Source: Croceibacterium_A sp044506885 (lineage in GTDB: Bacteria > Pseudomonadota > Alphaproteobacteria > Sphingomonadales > Sphingomonadaceae). Taken from it: a stretch of DNA of 64,000 nt. Below the pieces are notes generated by a model. That model saw nothing but the letters and a program-made list of their open reading frames with translations. It did no database searches and was not told the DNA's origin. Below are positions 53,801-54,438 of the stretch, piece after piece. The position numbers and the translations under genes were made by a program. Numbering within the stretch: position 1 is the first letter of the stretch; each line of letters starts with the position of its first letter. The stretch is taken from positions 1-64,000 of the forward strand of contig JBIQKC010000015.1 of NCBI GenBank assembly GCA_044506885.1, written 5' to 3'.

Positions 53801-54438
53801 CCGGACACATATTCGCCGTCCGGCCCGATCAGCCGCCAGGTGGTATCGCCGCTGCTCAGCACATGGCGGTCGAAGAAGAAGCTTTCCCCGCCGGTGACGT
53901 CGAAGCTGTAGAGGTCGGTCTCCTTGCCCGGATTGGTCCCGCTGATCACGTCGCCCGGCGCGAACTTCTCGGCATCGGCGATGTCGAGCAGGCGGAAGGC
54001 ATAGGCGCCGGTCGCATCGTTCACGCCGTCGACCGTCAGCGTGTATTGCCCGACCTGGAGGTCGAGGATGTTCGACCCGGCGACATCGCGTCCGTCCGAA
54101 CTGCCGAAGCCGCGCGCCGGCACGAGTTCGCCATTGGGGCCGGTGAGCTTCCAGGTGATCGAATTGTTGTCGGTGAGCGAATCGAAATAGTAGTGGCCGG
54201 GCTCGGCGATGTTGATGGTGTAGGCGTCGGTTTCGCCGGGAATGTCGATCGAGGCGGCGATAGGCGGGGCGTCGGCCGACAGCAGCAGGCGGGGTTCGAG
54301 CGCCTCGACGGTAAGGCGGCTTCCGAGCATGGAGGAACTGTTCAACGCAGCGCGGTGGCGCTGGCGGACCGAACGGGCCAGATCGGGCAGGCGTGACATT
54401 CTCCGCGCGGCAGACAGTCGCAAGTCATGCAGGCTCAT
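17812..54438 (-). CDS. Giant LEPR-XLL surface/secreted protein (about 12,208 residues)
   Basis: One unbroken frame of 36.6 kb. Residues 47-53 are LEPRLLL inside VEALEPRLLLSAD, the LEPR-XLL motif found near the N-terminus of giant bacterial proteins. Approximate order: pre-peptidase-like pairs 64-3450 with three LamG-like domains (392-583, 1522-1727, 1960-2173) and a lectin-like domain (2593-2813); 17 CARDB repeats 3452-5653; a unique region; beta-propeller 6627-6847; nine cadherin/He_PIG-like repeats 7090-7956; small RHS-like part 8157-8427; type-I dockerin 8518-8568; YVTN-like propeller 9237-9637; alpha/beta-hydrolase near 9842-10160; matrixin-like protease with His10946; more cadherin-like repeats 11200-11663; cohesin-like and dockerin-like 11887-12060; basic tail. 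ATG 54438 is preferred for leader length; GTG 54573 would add 45 residues. Likely an exported adhesin or matrix protein. Confidence 0.9.
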   Translation of the reverse strand: MSLHDLRLSAARRMSRLPDLARSVRQRHRAALNSSSMLGSRLTVEALEPRLLLSADAPPIAASIDIPGETDAYTINIAEPGHYYFDSLTDNNSITWKLTGPNGELVPARGFGSSDGRDVAGSNILDLQVGQYTLTVDGVNDATGAYAFRLLDIADAEKFAPGDVISGTNPGKETDLYSFDVTGGESFFFDRHVLSSGDTTWRLIGPDGEYVSGPSNFQDTSEFTLERTGRYTLAIEGRDSNTQAFDYSFTLARVEHLEETISAGETVTRELGGPGNSRSFDFTLANDTRLFFDALRSETGMRWSLTGPRGTVVDGRAFTSSDAGGGDPLLALVAGNYRLRVFADGDAKGAFAFRLLDAGGGTAVATGVEFGGVIGDGGVIDRLERRSGAPLDYSAMGAAENRAWRVGGSADLSVPDSPALRPGQITLEAWILADEDAGYESVAAKTGTTNWSNGYGLMQTPGGIRFFVNSWSDTFVEAALPVEVWTHIAATFDGSMLRLYVDGALASERAFEGAINHTTAPLAIGAAPGGNYLWGGSIDELRIWNVARSGAQIAAAKDAPVAASSTGLVGYWRFDEATGATAPDLSPTAALATQRVVPATETKMFRFQGEAGGHLFLDVLTSTGASLTARIYRPDGQLLHGPGSLADIDLVDLPQTGTYTLLVEGQGANTAAAQFTARVLEVVDQEATLTIGATTSGHIDPGSQTVHRFTLAAGRKLVFDTLSTASNLTWTLTGPRGVEVSARSFAASDSYDMFSGSVLDLPAGAYELRVDGVGDADTDYAFRLLDIASASAATLGDTVAGSLDVRETDAYRFTGAAGDEIAIEKIAGAGSGNAYLRVLDPTGRQVHGPVYFDGTTTLTLGMAGAYTVLIEPRYYVTAKHDYSFRISRTGNTPPPSLSTGAALTLGSSVSGTLASGSTTDAYTFTTTEAKRLYFDSLVSDFNKSWTLVGPRGVEVGPISFGGSDSWERSGNLAIDLPLAGTYQLRVSGTAGAYGFRLLDLDVSTPITVDNTQVDGALTPRAITSLYSFSGAAGDKIVLDMRTSADAAMRLIDPYGRQIFGPVSFADREFDLPVTGTYTLLIEGRSYNSGSTDDFAFSLSKVSEPAPVALTVNEVTTGALPAPGAMQRFTFTLAEPRLVVFDSLTNNSGLSWRLTGPGGAVEGGFHNADSLNRATLPSALLGAGSYELLIDGVGAAFGDYGFRLIDLAADATALAGNGEQTDTVLAPGNKTQVYSFEADAGETFVFDDLSDAGWAWMRVVDRFGRDVTGALGFDDRSFTTELGGTYYLLIEGRVSDTAAERAYRFVLDRPVDPAPAPLTLGATTTVTIARPTERTRLEFTLTERTRVYFDSLTSNTNMLWSLSGVTGSIASNNFYYSDSHEATSERVIDLAPGSYVLTVSGNGFTTGDASFRLLDLADASAIAMRQPVSGELSPVNETDVYSFGAVAGERYFFRQIQNASNVAVRIIDPDGRQVATPYSFGDIEFTAAKSGAYTILVEGRVWDTAASRAYSFALHDSTTTIQALDLDDGLGGPALRTGKIGNALAMTSHEEVRVENAALDLRQDLTVEFWVNPDRATDTWMPLIHKANEAGQRGYTVWLHSNGLIHVSSMRGSSNDTLETPSGAVQYGQWSHVAVVIERSTGEMKIYVNGELAASRTIVTADHNGSSDTPLYIGSTPEWDEGYRRLEGGIDEVRVWSGGRTQEQIQAEMNAGAPSDATGLVTRLSFDNLSAGNTTLEAVSGAAVQVRSDFDTLHGVVQGRLAQPGDQRIYTFTLDEAANLVFDALHDNNAMTVTIVGPDGIAVTRNMRNGDSREFGNANPVFRAEAGEYTLTVDGNGAASGAFAFRILDLGSATAIAKDSAVAGTIYGAGENYAYSFDVTPGERLFIDAQAFGAGADRAAFRLIDPFGRQVAGAVNFADLDTGPLMAGGTYTLLVEGRVWRDWPIDYRFAVYSMPQDAPTPIVLDGPNPDAPRVEPGKSGNALTLRGVDYVEVPNSAEISPARNVTLEGWFKLDRYTDTWTVLATKGNNAAAPVPYHLSVNSSGAIHALVGDSVGNQTAQTAGGAFTLGEWVHVALVSDRDNGQLKIYVNGAERASAAIRGNNAVQNDAPLWLGRTSEAASHLGMIEGAIDGLRLWSIARTQEQLIAGMATPASPGTAGLLYALDFESTALSGGAQLRGLNPNGVSGRIDIPGQTKSYSFTLAAETFALFDSLTDNSNFTWTLTGPEGPVVEGRRFDLSDSRDIANPALRLGPGDYVLTVDAANDVTGYFNFRLTDLASAIPLAMNTTVQSDLAPSNSTVAYKFAANAGEKFVFDAIDVGNEIWWRLVDPSGKDVFGSSGFSDLDNVEMPLTGTYTLLIEGRVSQNAGGRYAFRVAPVTVQSSALTIGERVDATVAAPGATHEYSFTLDSAKRLVFDSFSDLQFVNWSLRGPDGAVVTAREFRSSDGIDFSGNPVLDLRAGGYTLTVDGAGDFTGAYAFRLLDLGSATAMAPGSNYNGTFSQLGRETDMYRFTATEGMRFRLQSTQSVSGNNRWRLIDPLGQQVYGPTTFGDTGLLTATLAGTYTLLIEGRDSNTADAPYAFLFDVPLQPAAGGETAQNWDDANLPYVLVNRQGAQAQVLSGGPTGDFLRLTDTLATNVRNDIVFSVTGSGRQDQIAVDFDFRIERRPGQTTDPEGISVALLPVSLYGLAGPGHSTSTLPDAPGVLAVHLDPNQGSGDPNANHVQLHYNGVKLADFADPGLLLASGEWNHGQLLVERTDGGVLVSLLLKAPGGETVRPIDRYFIGGVELEAHRAMFSAFQGTAIGDQELDNIGVSMTPAATPMPALTLGEVVSGSVARAGGVYRYSFTLAEETPVVFDALTNNGNLFWEIEGPTQTGDARRFTQSDSWELGGNTVMNLSPGTYTVAISAAGANTGSFSFRLASFTEATELTLGEVETVTLTPGSRTAIYSFDAVAGQKLYFDNVSGSTEPYARLYDPAGNLVFGPNRMINDLEAPNLPLTGTYTFVVEGRIGATAPQTLSFAIHAMADTSAALTLGEIVESSIAAPGDKARFTFSLAQATRLVFDTLTDNNNISWTLTGPAGQIDSRTFQRSDSTWRTDSTAIFALAGDYVLTVDATGDVTGDYAFRLLDLASASALTLDAPTTGQLDPADSTQLYKFTGAAGDRLFFDSRSNTGNGQWRLLDPHGRLVFSSNFDSDVGPQELAKDGVYTLLFEGRVDGSGTLDYEFQVTRIADKAAGLTLGETYSGSLDQAHQSSLLTFTLDAPALINVDTLTNDAALSWTLIGPRGEEASRNFRNTDSYDFTANPVLNLSAGEYTLKVTNNAVDGRSFALRVSDLASATTITPGLPVNGTLSPGSETELYRFSADEGDRFFFDQQNLSGVSATWRLIGPFGQQLFQGAFSEVADFVIPATGIYTLMIEGRIYNAADVGTFGFNVFEVPESEPIVIDPAAGDAPDLVATELAVSSDGPIYSGGTVTLSWKTRNNGGEPAEGTWSDRVIVRNLDTNEVIGNFVIDDNGGTLADGAERLRQTTITLPAGNDGVGRISFSLALDVTNAVEEGNVAGSAETNNTASIEVTSALAPFIDLVVENVVAEPASGWAPGDTVTLKWITRNAGTLGTSGGYSERIVVRNTTSGQNFVVDTVAVAAALGAGASRESSYEIVWPEGIAAHGAFQFTITTDILDQAPEANEEGTAETNNATVANIVSAPDLTISNLAIAESEPSAGDTITLTWDETNIGNADTLAGWTDRVYVQNLDTGAVLLDIAAASLTALGAGQTRQKTFAFALPEGESSVGRIRVTVYGDRGAGGAAGTVREVASGHNAENNNTAFVNAEVSESLYADLRAVIVTAPASAMGGEEITVSWRVSNAGGVAAAGGWFDSVILSEDGILGNGDDIVLGTLARAASLAAGGSYNASAAFELPSDIGGEYSLFVVADAGGAVLEPDTRADNASDARAIVVTSKAPNLVADVVFGPAGTVSGGETFTVSWRVRNTGDAAAAGGHVDRIVLSADDTPSADDLVLAEVVRNGPLAIGATYSVSVPVTVNDGRSGQYRLILITDAGETVFENLAEADNIGVSTPIAFASAPAPNLVVESVTVPEGAVPGQAVEVTYVVRNTGTQPAEAPWTDRIYIDRDETVAGSTTLANVIRTFSLAPGESYEVKHTVTLPANLGDEEYHILVRTDANGQIFEGGAESDNDGASLELVLAHPDLVPSEVAHSGGANVESNSTIEVTWKISNQGTGPTLTGWTDSVWLSLDDTVGAGDIKLGELVAGSALLAGETYEGALTVTLPIDAQGPYKLIVRTDSGAQVIETSAGETNNHASTDIAVDLAPYADLEVSNVTAPALTIEDPARVTVGWTVTNLGTGAGAVSSWIDRIIVSRDDVYGNADDIVLGELAHEGALAVGESYDASVNLILPAGFYGRYTLFVRTDAADQVFENGSDANRGFLGGNFDVTPMPWADLYLQSVEAPATALSGGGISVQWTVGNQGPGLTSSASWNDVVWLEKLDGSGRVRLGNVNHLGFLAPDDNYVRTANFTLPEGISGQYRIVVEVPGATDPRNTSVPYEFVFTGNNSRQSDVIDITLSPSPDLRVKAISAPETGVEGSVIDVEWTVANEGLASAGGSWVDRVYLRKAGETGLGTLIGTYSYTGPLAAGQSYTRREEMRLPDKTSDRFEVTVITDATNTVYEHGGEANNTLVDDRAILVSVKPRPDLQVSSVTAPERVSAGATASIEFTVINQGLVAANGEWTDRVWLSLDDKLTSDDILVSSHQNQSALDTLEEYSTSSNTFTIPKRFRGTVYVLVQTDAGNAIDEWPNDTVQSNLTAHELYVDPIPFADLVVDNVVTVAQAFEGDSVEVRYTVTNRGAGDSDLGAWTEQIWLTRDKNRPHPGQGDIRLTTLQYTGGVLAVGEGYDRQLEITLPTGLESGTYYIMPWVDPYGTLLEDSLATNVNPDDPNEINSSNYRARAISIVGTPPQPNARAIAVDSVTADPTGAGGEPFTVSWTVSASGDVTSTQWIDRVYLADAPLLQDADNIFDLGQFTNLRPLDPGQSYTNSATFDLNPAAAGMYVIVRSTMAGDTNNLDNEKFVATQVTNAPADLQIVSVVPAAPGAPSYSGELTSVTYTVENKGAAVWSGTEYWADSVWISKDPTFIRGRAQKVATVIQPNEPLGAGDSYTRTVEFAMPPGVEGEYYVYIFVNSPDERIPEDIVRSGSNDSLRDNGFKKAAFELPQGNVGQAQFPVEYREPDLKVTELTLPETMAAGSTIEVTFKVENVGNRATREDAWTDRLYLSLDASLDEGDWLMSREASPGVIVKAEAEHKGVLAPGEFYYATAIVTLPFELEGEFHVIAMADSGPSESGIAGSTLSSRLKGVRGNADGKVREFQGEGNNTTSKAITLTPYAAPDLTVSAVSAPERVVRGQKFTVEYTVTNTGGATPALQSAWDDLVYISRDPYLDLTSDRFLGSVRHTGGLGAGDSYDVSIDLTMPTNLGTEAYYVFVVTDPARHNATGTVFELDEFNNARGTDDPLIIELPPPTDIMVTDIVVPGSREAGDPISISWTVQNFSDVVASGSWTDAVYLSSDATWDIGDKLLGRGNFSGSLSEGESYTLTLDTTLPGAAGGDYRIIVRTDVRNQLHEDVGDGNNTTASADALSISVEELRLGIPLTVDLEPGQERLYRIEVPPEQTLRFRVGANDDRSINEVFLRHDAVPTSAAYDATYTGPLAQELTAIVPDTEPGVYYVLVRGYSGPEEGSQVTLIADLLPLVVTDIDTDRGGDGKYVTTTIKGAQFHEDAIVKLVRPGIAEYEPVAWEVVDSATIVAKFDFTDAPHGLYDLKIINPDGSETVEPYRFLIERGIEPEVTIGMGGPRVILAGDQATYSVALQNLSNLDAPYTYFQVGVPELNYNEYVYGLKFLEFFTNVRGAPEGAEGSANGTVPWINLESITNTSGQLLTSGFLYDHPADGFAGFTFNVLTYPGLREMATKAFEAFQNRMQQVFPELDEILDEGEGALEEWWEAVKDSIEDKMPAARGVLDQLDFVGLFQQNTAVPSKDEIPFIPFRFHIVAAATSMTRAEFVAFQSQQARDLREAVISSDDAPPALLAIAADEQEWVDLYLAALEQAELLRDEAEIPPIRTQQHIVSLMATLASGILFGPAGNEIRSNGDLLSFFDQVRTLYGHQDGLMAEIDFMDPRQSERYVGEIPIPALPDFEDFDLGLDNETFFEAFRIFVPWMAFDQRGAGLPADFQINGPEPVDGDPFASLDFSQYFNAEGQVGRLASITGPQTLDTGGWLPASQELPYSVGFENAAGSGAWVNEVQIVTELDPQLDGRSFTFGDIKIGDISIDVPDGRKSFQTEIDFTATRGFVLRISAVLDLYQEPARASWLIQAIDPLTGEVLQDTTRGLLGPNDALGTGAGFVNYTIAPAADIETGERVNASARILMSGFAPEDTEVLSQAVDAEAPESRITAARIGSTDNFQIDWSVRDDNNGSGVKHVTLYVAENGGDFRIWQRKLTDASGTLVFEGEAGKTYEFLALATDVAGNREMPVAGVNAVDDGSSVNLGSLPGVPGTTPPNFGQPPAPSPAPSTNALFLAAEANIPSADPLTLPSEFDTVLSPFIGRAFATGIGQSHGGIGPMAIVETPDGDLLISGGANRGSIWRFDANGGAAGQPLAQLDVPVFNMAFDNEGRLWATSGGGALLLLDPETGAILDRFGDGITIALAVNPETGEIFVSTNSGIALFNPADGSFTQWSRDEDLRVGSLAFDNDGRLWAVTWPDRTQVVRFTDRQRAETMLTFDAPADSVAFGREGTALEGLMFVSHTSGTVGDNGLAQQGSELTMVDLATMHRVAVATSGSRGDVVHTTSDGRLLISQSNQVDVVAPAVAPTVVATNPPAGAQIALPQGFLSVTFDQDMFVGSADDAGSVLNPDHYALAGEGTGNAVLRSITYDTASRTAFLSFGTLLPDSYTLTIDSALTSQMGQRLGADYQTSFDAFDDISALVDLVFSNTRLDRLTGTISYDVTIINRTDGPITLPALLTIDPLAGFTGVPLNAAGQSGDGRWLIDLAGSLPAGGVLEAGESTTGRTVTIATGGTQRLSFVAGVVAGMPPNTAPAFTSEPPLEAEVGSAYSYQVVAEDAQGQAVFFGLLTAPEGMSIDSSTGLITWTPSSDAAALTSVVVEAIDTRGAISLQRFAISVTNGNHAPIFRDIPDLLLGEEGDAFVFQMVGFDEDNDPLTYWADNLPAGATFDSSTRTFVWTMGYESAGLYDVSFYASDGIEQTEKIITFAIREAPKPPQVTIPSEVVTREGDVMRFVIAVDAEESARLSFSSENLPFGMTLNQATGEVEWTPLYTQQGTYTVNFTIDDGATRQTFPVRISVLNANGAPVFQQLDGWQVFEGQHLAFTAFAFDPDNPYYLPWQRNAAGELVELGMFPPTVEVEVVGELPEGATFDPETWQFSWLPGTAQAGQYQITFRATDDGDGETPISTEIVVPITVFEQNLPPQIAEIENVSVEKGAVHEFTVNATDPEGLPLTLSLRNESPFRPLPGFVTVVDNGDGTASVRIAPGDNDRGDYTLIASATDQGENGAAPRTVSYTFVVSVESDNEAPVISHVGDTVAVVGEPMSVTIDVGDMDQDALTYALSGLPGGATISPSAVYGKAIVQWTPTAAQIGEYDATVTVTDSGNGIAAPASTTVGFKVIVRATNAAVQIAPVGDKDAAEGNALSFELRGQDPDGDTLTFTMTGAPEGATLDPISGTFNWTPHLDQAGDYTVTFTVSDGHSVSSETVVLRVANDNQAPTFVPLGMQLAREGTDLLFRVVAGDPDGDPVQYSVVRGLPAGALFVPGRGEFQWTPGYDQGGDHVVTFRAVDPSGAVSEMDVLVRVANINRAPVITEGFHAFTIGEEKSFVIAAADADSDDTLTYAAENLPEGATIDASTGEFRWLPGPGQGGDYVVRLIVDDGHTRTTRNILVRALLEPVPPALRIDLTPSFAPVPGQAVIVTPQADSLADIVELTLTIDGVAMTLDHNNRASFTPTAPGKYELVATARDADGGVATVTRQLKVRDPADTSAPVVALAALPGDVFTGLAGIGGSVTDANLDRWTLQLLTQDGAVVRTLASGEISIDGVLAELDARSLADGFYRLHLSATDISGRTTSETVAVELRSGADKVGRHTASETDFGGLLGTVPFELVRRYDSLAGDWSFLGLDVDVQTSVGSQRQLDGSWPGIKEGTRLYLTLPTGERAGFTFAPTVETIGSVTFYRPGWVADGDHGYTLTSADAQLRKIGASFYEVESGSAYNPAASIHGSKDYTLTSANGVSYTIDTVRGTVAIRSALGALVIGDSGVIGSGGDALLFVRNAMGKVERVTGPGGASIVYEYDEQGNLTAVRDLAEGRSVRYGYEGERLVLEIPSEGAGQKVAYGADGAVTVSDIEGDLATAASFAGQVVSGEIGLDGGASYAFTIRDSEIGLTEPGSVILRVVTTGDVSPSIPGATAIGSETVGNRTVSLFVIEEPGLFELALAGEGAYTLELGVAGDINGDGRVDGADSAALAAGGPATDVSGDGVVDATDRQLLAANYNFRANVSPVVAAELPDLLTHVDLPLTVDLAAVASDPDGDRIYYRILDVTGGTASITADGQGLVFRPDAGSSVVGTIRIVADDGFGSSATAVLDIAVSDAPLLAIDFVERALGFAYAGESAGVEVRGTFADQADVFLPFEYLSVSVDDPLVATLTANPEVIGLAQGSTILRASRGNVHAATVVTVGRPTEGRQVIADIMGIDAYPDTVTIVPEGGTRQVITQLGVSGEIFVRGTADGVTYVSGNEDVVTVTADGLIRAVGVGETVITVIYPYAEDRVLVKVAPPVEGPAVTLGEQGGVATHDGVTVAIGQGQVDGEATIEISALTEDQLGLPVPDWLEFAGAFDLAVSGDEIVGSVQMGVPVGDNASPGDEVFFFQKLLLPIGENGEEMEVWTIVDSGVVGEDGIARTASPPYPGMKLIPGFSDRAQTMVARAAQPTGAIRIDLEHIAKVAVAFSPILGIAAVGGVTGAVGALSMVPAAFALMAAPLGYEYVRMRLINDWAQTRTITEFDVFPNQDGQLTRIFPDLNLPDDIADDQPLITGAQTIVDSGGNATLAITGSNFVSSGLSSLALRFARVGFRMSEGTPPVYVTGLITHPDGAMTVNPNFDYSGTYESATLTVRVPKEVLLGAAEVFVERQDSTGNYTASQSITIENKTGFGFLGGSDEDGHTAVQVIDLTDFRADVDSTAIVNAQDKVVKRITLLDDDAPSVSAIYDTVVTADRSRAYVATTSGIAVIDAMTVTQFDVDAATSAIDMIKLPGDKSISTALAVDPQGRYLYVAGVGAVHVIDIRPGSEDFHKVVASITVNAPDAGKINSLAVTSDGRRLFVAVPGSGMIASTLPSWTQSGRVQGSIVVINVDEADIDEEATTYRKILTELAAGMEPFEIKATVDPTKLVYTARGDLQGGFHTIDIVMPEAISFQAKIDLRGPTSMKLNLDPVGIRTWPMTGDSAYYVGIIASRTGQLNDLDIRNASGVVVTPDLQWAFVADWAVPRQMYIDTALAVAFEDQHNWGSKVGIIKDPFGENPQLVAATTPVALGFLEDLEIDSTGTRLYANYRQSGNVAVFSIPGLIARVEALSSTTLRETPIDAFNVGAGMLPGSDPLPVVNLNPIDVTRHGRGLALQNSDALDLVSPTGLENIHDKEAGDSPLTFRWVIDPDLSPFGEFLRTSFFLSTLPSGQGLFPDDPIRDRTPVIDSKPSWRGDDSNPGRIYTALNLKPGKWKVDDNGHASFVEALDAGVYELEFSDAYARVLTGGQTLYWGVKVINNGARENASFRVAPKKIEAPYAGVTFLTHGFQLNFASRESFQQPIAFIELAGFISEASGGGAILMYDKNRGLWVDAYTGGIVTAAMMQSYAGQSVVLIADWVKESDYAEVGFAEAAADSLFAALMDLDSKSGGGILASPLHFIGHSRGTVVNSEIIQRIGYYKPGVTDIQMTALDPHDFNQPSLDIPLAKIIDFAQAGLAIYSAAALAVNTYTALSGGRLLFSILGWKGLSTTVLQTAKALGTGLISAADAAKYAYYLEKVQEFMNVLGIQTNPVQYADFLDPDVTVWNNVGFSENYYQTAADHLSTTPTPNGRNFGTVDLLRWFGGHGTSNGMAGFNEDDFGPGVLSYAAGPLLAGLAEEALTFGAGGPHSRVWQWYGGTVDTSLLEYQGATIYRRITDEGIRPRVMGIPTQDKYNDQPWYYVSPSKITGNVAERNAEANRQKAAPPTDRSDVSPNSPYEGSDILEGVGTGWYFSPAGGGAEFRPNVDLEPKDPLTYDNSDQKQPTQPTVQSVFNGNFEIGTRESLNVHLARIANGGKLPDGTGRFPLSYEIPGFSFHGGNGFIMDFSSLTDYWSSVGATISGLEVLETLDIGGLFTVNVDPQSNLKESLVVMWENFFDTHFALFNDIRMGKFPVPTPGRVTSWLASTVVGWYNKTAGEQTELALKALRSAEKVYEANTQFVAPAINNMLNSIADKTGLPRFVFGEGTDSESSLNRLKKYVSDAIRNHFDKLFPSNLAMGTDHKLIMGGAAALDVLASNFLPGAEDRSVQIREAFVSGSRELVLSVLDSYLPAGTVLTAYEQKILDAALEAMDPLVGSSEIVKLISKYANAASDFAGTLREAIRSVLPGLDSVTHNFTYVPTDKDYLTFEIIKPFMLSAGTTVTVSFAAPGMAPIEAQVAGTPAGTTAIDLGTGFFSKMEYSVVVPDEYKGRSVSITITHSGTQPDAEFKEALADVEAMGVVTEGVAALSSAVSQLFLLDNIRFTPLAAVNGVLPGSPLLASEQASETFGGEPLTHEEIRGLIDHAVNLWVQAGLDAERAGRLQRVAIELRDLPDNALAVFEGDTLYFDPTAAGHGWFVDFSPEDSSEFAGDGYRLTAEAGSGAELGYDLLTVITHEMGHALGLLDLPGTASSLMAGELTAGTRVLPQAGDVPVLPVTASEDGTGASGDATVTLTGTAPTPFSVDAPGASTLTLGSPAVDPLLNGDFAAHAGWSLVGSASVSGGAGVLAEDGRFLSSLRQGFAVPVGAESISFRILSAALGSTANLPPDAFEVALIDPVTGESLFAALGGLDLSDSLFNLQADGTVYLAPGVTISGDPLTEEVVVTISLAGADTSNGALLSFDLIGQGALDSLVIVDDIMFGGDINTPPVARDDIVGGDEDSSISIDLLANDDDVDGDQLAVTILTGPTSGTLIPPDEPGGAWTYIPDADFFGSDSFTYSVTDNINAPSTATVHITVDAVNDAPVLTRPADRSAADGEAVDFMLVASDVDDAQDALTFSLVSGPAGASVTADGRFTWGAAGSGDQAIVVRVTDAAGASADATFTITVTVAGNVAPVFDPIADRNVSEGAELTFALTATDADDDAADLVYTMIDGPAGATVSPDGTFRWVATDDSATQTVTVRVTDPDGAFDQVTFAIAVALDPDNSAPTLAEIADRTVAQGDVLILALEGSDAEDDADALTYSLVSGPAGATISASGQFSWQAGVDLGDQMVTVRVTDSGGFIAERSFTITVVAADNLPPVLAPIADLSVDEGETVSLQLSATDPDGADEDLRWTLVAGPAGATLSETGLLTWLAADGDMTVSFTIRVTDGDGRLTSQTFTVTVADVAPTLDVDGPAQSYVGGSYTVLLDLADPGDDTPIEWVIDWGDGTAPTTVAGNATQATHSYAVTGDFTVRATLRNEDGTFAAGPLDVSVSLAPPLTVTGTRIVDGAIHIDFSGVLDPSAATPDAVSLTGALVGAVTTTLTFDADGRGLVLSRADGRPLQYDDYELVLSDQGFLNIGGLLLDGDADGIAGGDYGVSMVFSAATAGSAVMPDFMRGPGEHVDVPEEDAAGLQVRFASDGGVRTLTFTVAWDPALLRVDGVTAGPDMPAGAAWTWTIEDAPGGQSLVRIAIVSDAPIAAGLRTLVSLDATVPESAPYGSSEILTLSVETINNAAPAATQDDEALHLVGYRGDVDADRKLTLMDLWLTTRVALGWDREFSAWAGAPPSLVTDLRDYRPFGNELRPDVEGPRDAIGLHRSESAPAAEFPPIEYGLEEAVATWAGSIWATETPPAPEQTEGEEAQPSAEAAPAEAPSAAARQPAPAAAPVAAVTVEMDGVPLSLSGVGPGPQGDDSLLAGADGGLLDSALFAIALPAIRNVPATGKRARRRKDRKETAR
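18250..18790 (-). other. Cohesin-like domain followed by dockerin-like segment
   Basis: FASDGGVRTLTFTVAWDP begins a cohesin-like beta-sandwich that continues through the late strand ILTLSVETINN. It is followed directly by GYRGDVDADRKLTLMDLW, a dockerin-like calcium-binding loop and helix. A fuller type-I dockerin (GDINGDGRVDGADSAAL, then DVSGDGVVDATDRQLL) lies far upstream in the same protein at about 28735-28885. Confidence 0.65.
21500..21900 (-). other. Embedded matrixin-like metalloprotease domain of the giant protein
   Basis: ITHEMGHALGLLDLP holds HEXXH (His10946, Glu10947, His10950; nucleotides 21589-21603) with a third ligand at Asp10956, as in HEXXHXXGXXD metzincins. TASSLMAGEL follows as the Met-turn (Met10965). 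Upstream, VNLWVQAGLDAERAGRLQRV resembles the start of such domains. It could act on the giant protein itself or on outside proteins. Confidence 0.7.
23960..24915 (-). other. Embedded alpha/beta-hydrolase (lipase-like) domain of the giant protein
   Basis: Within the giant frame, VTFLTHGFQ gives a His-Gly oxyanion-hole strand, HFIGHSRGTVVNSE is a nucleophile elbow (GHSRG, Ser9975 at about 24508-24522), and MTALDPHDF supplies the expected acid residue. A later GGHGTSNG could provide the histidine. A hydrophobic segment (LAIYSAAALAVN) lies between acid and histidine. The order Ser-Asp-His fits the fold. The substrate is unknown. Confidence 0.7.
30570..33170 (-). repeat. Nine cadherin/He_PIG-like repeats in the giant protein
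   Basis: Units of about 95 residues start with N-x-APxF or close variants and contain LPxGATxD followed by FxWTPxxxQxGxYxVxF. Nine starts are visible, from NTAPAFTSEP to NRAPVITEGF. Such modules often bind calcium between domains and form stiff rods. Related units recur at about 19450-20840. Confidence 0.8.
37470..44085 (-). repeat. 17 tandem CARDB repeats in the giant protein
   Basis: Each unit of about 130 residues begins with a variant of PDLxVxxVxAPxxxxxG, continues through a strand like ITVSWRVxNxG and a tryptophan shortly after, and ends with an Asn-rich segment such as ExNNTA. I count 17 starts, from APDLVATELAV to PTDIMVTDIVV. CARDB domains are extended beta-sandwich modules common in large adhesins. 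Confidence 0.85.
44085..54250 (-). repeat. About 12 tandem pre-peptidase-like repeat pairs, interrupted by LamG/lectin domains
   Basis: Protein-level repeats alternate between two types. Type A ends in variants of YAFRLLDLASA after a strand like YTLTVDG. Type B has variants of WRLIDPFGRQV and GTYTLLIEGR. I count 12 type-A endings, from YAFRLLDIADAEKF to FALRVSDLASATTI. Three LamG-like domains (nucleotides about 52690-53265, 49260-49875, 47920-48560) and one lectin-like domain (about 46000-46660) are inserted between pairs. Copies have diverged, so this is old duplication. Confidence 0.8.

Noticed and set aside
17812..54438. Giant protein as a type I secretion (RTX) substrate
   Set aside because: No glycine-rich GGXGXD nonapeptide repeats and no ABC exporter are present in the window; the C-terminus is basic and unlike a type I signal.
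17812..54438. Giant protein as a two-partner or autotransporter adhesin
   Set aside because: No haemagglutinin-type TPS domain, no FhaC-like partner gene and no C-terminal barrel are seen.
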